Source: Bdellovibrio sp.
GTDB taxonomy: Bacteria > Bdellovibrionota > Bdellovibrionia > Bdellovibrionales > Bdellovibrionaceae
Assembly (NCBI GenBank): GCA_014376935.1
Contig: JACMQO010000182.1
Coordinates: 1-41,363, forward strand
DNA: 41,363 nucleotides
Reading direction: 5' to 3'
Below the pieces are notes generated by a model that did no database searches, was not told the DNA's origin, and saw only the letters and a program-made list of their open reading frames with translations. The translations under genes and the position numbers were made by a program. Shown piece after piece: positions 38,945 to 41,363 of this stretch (within the stretch, counting starts at the first letter, position 1; every line of letters starts with the position of its first letter).

Positions 38945-41363
38945 ATGAAAAAAATGAATCAACAGTCTTTCCGTCGTCTTTTGGTCAGAAACATCGCTTT
39001 GCCGTTGGTATTAGGTCTAGTTACTTGCGGCGTCTTTTTGGGTCTTATTACGCAACTTTTAAGTCAAACCGCGCGCGTTGATAACTCAAATAAAATTATT
39101 GCCAGTGCTAATTATGCGACGAGACTTTTTATCGATGCTGAAACCGGATTGCGCGGTTTTGTTATTACCGGTCAGCCCAATTTTCTACAACCATACAATA
39201 CAGCGACTAATCAAATCCCTATCGAGATTGAAAGTTTAGATCAGTTAATTGGTAATAACCCCATTCAAAAAAATCGACTAAAAACAGTTTTAGATAAATA
39301 CCGTCAGTGGATTAATTATTCAGAAACGGTTCGCCTTGCGAAAACTGAGAAAAAAGATGCGGCAATCATTGTCAGCGCTGGCCAAGGTAAGTTTCAAATG
39401 GATCAGATTCGTGAACTTTTTAATCAGTTTGTCGCTTACGAGGATTCAGCTCGTGACACTAAGAATCGTGAAACGGCTGAATCAACAAATCTGTTATTAA
39501 CAATTGTTATTACTTTATCTTTGTTGTCAGCGGCAGTCATCGCATTCATTGGTCGAAAGCAAATGATGGGGCTTTCGCAGTCGTACGAAGATGTTTTAAA
39601 ATCAAGCCAAGACCGTAATGAAGCCTTACAAAAACAACAATGGCTAAAAACCGGACAGACTGAGCTAAGTGAAAAAATGGTCACCGAGCAAAATATTGCT
39701 TCCTTAGGTGGAACCGTTGTTAGTTCGGTGGCTCAATACACTCAAGCAAATCTAGCGGCATTCTACATTGTTCGCGAAGATGAACAGTTAGAGCGTGTAG
39801 GCACATTCGCTTACGCAAGTGACCACGAAGAAAAAGTGGTTTTAAAGTTTGGTGAAGGCTTGATTGGACAAGTCGCGAAAGAGAAAAAACCAATTCAACT
39901 GAATGATATACCCAGCGACTACATCAAGGTTTCGTCAGGCCTAGGTGACACAAGCCCGAAACATATTTACTTATTTCCAGTTTTATCGGTTGATCAAAAA
40001 GTCGAAGCGGTTATTGAATTAGCGTATCTTAAGCCAGTCGAAGGTCGAACGTTAGAATTTTTAAATCAAATCACTGAAAGCATTGCAACCGCGATCAGTT
40101 CTGTTCAGTTCCGGGAACAACGCGAAGCTTTCTTAAAAGAAATTCAAAATCAAGCTGAAGAATTACAGACCCAGCAAGAAGAACTGCGCGTAACAAATGA
40201 AGAGTTAGAAGAACAAACTCGCATTCTAAAAGAAGCGCAAATGCGTTTAGAAGCTCAGCATGCTGAACTTGAGCAAACAAATTCGCACCTTGAGGAGCAA
40301 ACCCAAGCCTTAGAAATTCAAAAAGATTTAATAGATCAGCGAAACGATGCTTTGGTTGAAGCCCAAGCTTCTATCCAGAAAAAAGCAAATGAATTACAGC
40401 GCGCTAGCCAATACAAGACCGAATTTTTGGCGAACATGTCTCATGAATTGCGAACTCCGCTGAATAGCTCATTGATTCTAGCTAAGCTTTTATCTGACAA
40501 TAAAGAAAATAATTTAACAAAGTCACAAATTGAATTTGCTAATCAAATAGTAAGTTCGGGTAATGATTTGCTTAACTTGATCAACGATATCTTAGATCTT
40601 TCAAAGGTCGAAGCGGGTAAACTTGATATCTCTCCTGAAGAGTTTGCAGTAAAACGCTTGGTAGATCATTTAGAAAAAGAATTTAAACCCGTTGCCACGG
40701 ATAAAAAATTAGCCCTGACGGTTGATATTAAGCCTGGCACAAGTGACGTTCTTTTCACAGATCGACTTCGTATCGAGCAGATTCTTAAAAATTTATTATC
40801 GAATGCAATTAAATTTACTTCTGAAGGCTCAGTGCATATTGCCGTTTCAAATGTGCGTCCGGCGACGTTCGGTTTGTCAGGCGGGTCGCAAGATTGGTTG
40901 CGCTTTGATGTGACTGATACCGGAATTGGAATTAAAAAAGAACAGCAAGATATTATTTTCGAAGCTTTCCGCCAGGCGGATGGCACAACGAACAGAAAAT
41001 TTGGCGGCACGGGACTGGGGCTGTCAATTTCAAAAGATTTAGCACGGTTACTTGGTGGTTTTATCACTGTTGATAGTCAGCCGGGTACAGGTAGCACGTT
41101 CTCTTTAATTATTCCGATTAAGTACGACGAAGCCAACCAGAACGAAAATACAAAATTTGCACCCGTTGTAAGCTCATCGTTAACTCGAGAGTGTGCATTT
41201 ATGGCGCGTGAAGAAAATACGAAATCGATCGCAACAGCCCAACCAAGCGCAGATTACAAAGCTTTTATCGATGACGATCGCGAAAAAATTGAAACTAAAG
41301 ATCGCAGCGTTCTTATCGTTGAAGATGATGAACCGTTTGCAAAAATATTGATGGATTTGGCTC
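38945..41363 (+). CDS. Hybrid histidine kinase with CHASE3-like, GAF and receiver domains (partial)
   Basis: The ORF from ATG 38945 stays open to the window edge, giving at least 806 residues. In order it has a membrane segment (about 16-38), a CHASE3-like periplasmic domain (about 42-180, FIDAETGLRGFVITG), a second membrane segment (183-203), a GAF domain (about 240-385), a long coiled coil (385-480, LQTQQEELRVTNEELEEQT), HisKA with phospho-acceptor His500 (MSHELRTPLN), HATPase_c (NAIKFTSEG, DTGIGI, FGGTGLGLSIS) and the start of a receiver (VLIVEDDEPFAKIL, about 785 on). It is a membrane-bound sensor kinase, probably with further receiver or Hpt parts beyond the edge. The signal is unknown. 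Confidence 0.92.
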   Translation, partial: MKKMNQQSFRRLLVRNIALPLVLGLVTCGVFLGLITQLLSQTARVDNSNKIIASANYATRLFIDAETGLRGFVITGQPNFLQPYNTATNQIPIEIESLDQLIGNNPIQKNRLKTVLDKYRQWINYSETVRLAKTEKKDAAIIVSAGQGKFQMDQIRELFNQFVAYEDSARDTKNRETAESTNLLLTIVITLSLLSAAVIAFIGRKQMMGLSQSYEDVLKSSQDRNEALQKQQWLKTGQTELSEKMVTEQNIASLGGTVVSSVAQYTQANLAAFYIVREDEQLERVGTFAYASDHEEKVVLKFGEGLIGQVAKEKKPIQLNDIPSDYIKVSSGLGDTSPKHIYLFPVLSVDQKVEAVIELAYLKPVEGRTLEFLNQITESIATAISSVQFREQREAFLKEIQNQAEELQTQQEELRVTNEELEEQTRILKEAQMRLEAQHAELEQTNSHLEEQTQALEIQKDLIDQRNDALVEAQASIQKKANELQRASQYKTEFLANMSHELRTPLNSSLILAKLLSDNKENNLTKSQIEFANQIVSSGNDLLNLINDILDLSKVEAGKLDISPEEFAVKRLVDHLEKEFKPVATDKKLALTVDIKPGTSDVLFTDRLRIEQILKNLLSNAIKFTSEGSVHIAVSNVRPATFGLSGGSQDWLRFDVTDTGIGIKKEQQDIIFEAFRQADGTTNRKFGGTGLGLSISKDLARLLGGFITVDSQPGTGSTFSLIIPIKYDEANQNENTKFAPVVSSSLTRECAFMAREENTKSIATAQPSADYKAFIDDDREKIETKDRSVLIVEDDEPFAKILMDLA

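Noticed and set aside
1-41363. CRISPR arrays, rRNA, tRNA or known defence systems
   Set aside because: No spaced repeat arrays, no tRNA T-loop pattern or rRNA-like sequence, and no cas, restriction, abortive-infection or retron genes were recognised.

Overview
The window looks like chromosome of a Bdellovibrionota (Bdellovibrio-like) bacterium of moderate to low GC. The evidence is a TIGR02147/DUF4423-type regulator, a secreted GNGGD-type protein, two flagellin genes in tandem, a GYF-like plus PilZ protein, a decayed REP-associated transposase of the kind common in this phylum, and many small secreted or lipoprotein orphans. This placement rests on protein families only; no rRNA or other marker is present.

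Region 1 (1-6000) is accessory and heavily rearranged. It holds a decayed minus-strand gene (1-569), a frameshifted plus-strand remnant (582-835), two overlapping hairpins, a coupled pair (TIGR02147 regulator, then secreted GNGGD protein), a hypothetical gene, a 3' fragment of infC next to a DUF4156-like lipoprotein gene, a small Tat-like cysteine-containing protein and an IS1202/ISNCY-like transposase. A perfect 20-bp direct repeat (551-570 and 5861-5880) brackets most of this block.

Region 2 (6168-19276) is mostly housekeeping and signalling. It contains a receiver-GGDEF cyclase, a CDF metal transporter, trmB, a 2Fe-2S ferredoxin divergent from trxB, a lone receiver protein, a lipoprotein, a PilZ protein, two oligopeptide-type ABC ATPases without permeases, a HAD phosphatase divergent from an O-methyltransferase, a large secreted His/Asp-rich protein and an alpha/beta hydrolase-like gene.

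Region 3 (19279-25044) has an AceE-type pyruvate dehydrogenase E1 downstream of a TonB-like protein. Divergent from these is a PP2C phosphatase followed by an M23 peptidase.

Region 4 (25023-26683) is a second decay patch: a RAYT transposase missing its catalytic core, two P-loop-kinase-like fragments pointing at each other, and between them an intact secreted cysteine-rich gene with its own terminator.

Region 5 (26680-41363) carries a secreted protein, purD, a thiolase, an HD phosphohydrolase, two flagellins, guaD, several envelope and stress genes (PNPOx-like, DUF2177, ogt, GlsB, YjdF) and a large hybrid histidine kinase that runs off the end.

Themes: c-di-GMP (GGDEF and PilZ), motility, envelope remodelling, and two foci of gene decay. 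I found no rRNA, tRNA or CRISPR, and no clear new defence system. The most unusual material is in the two decay patches and their palindromic sites.
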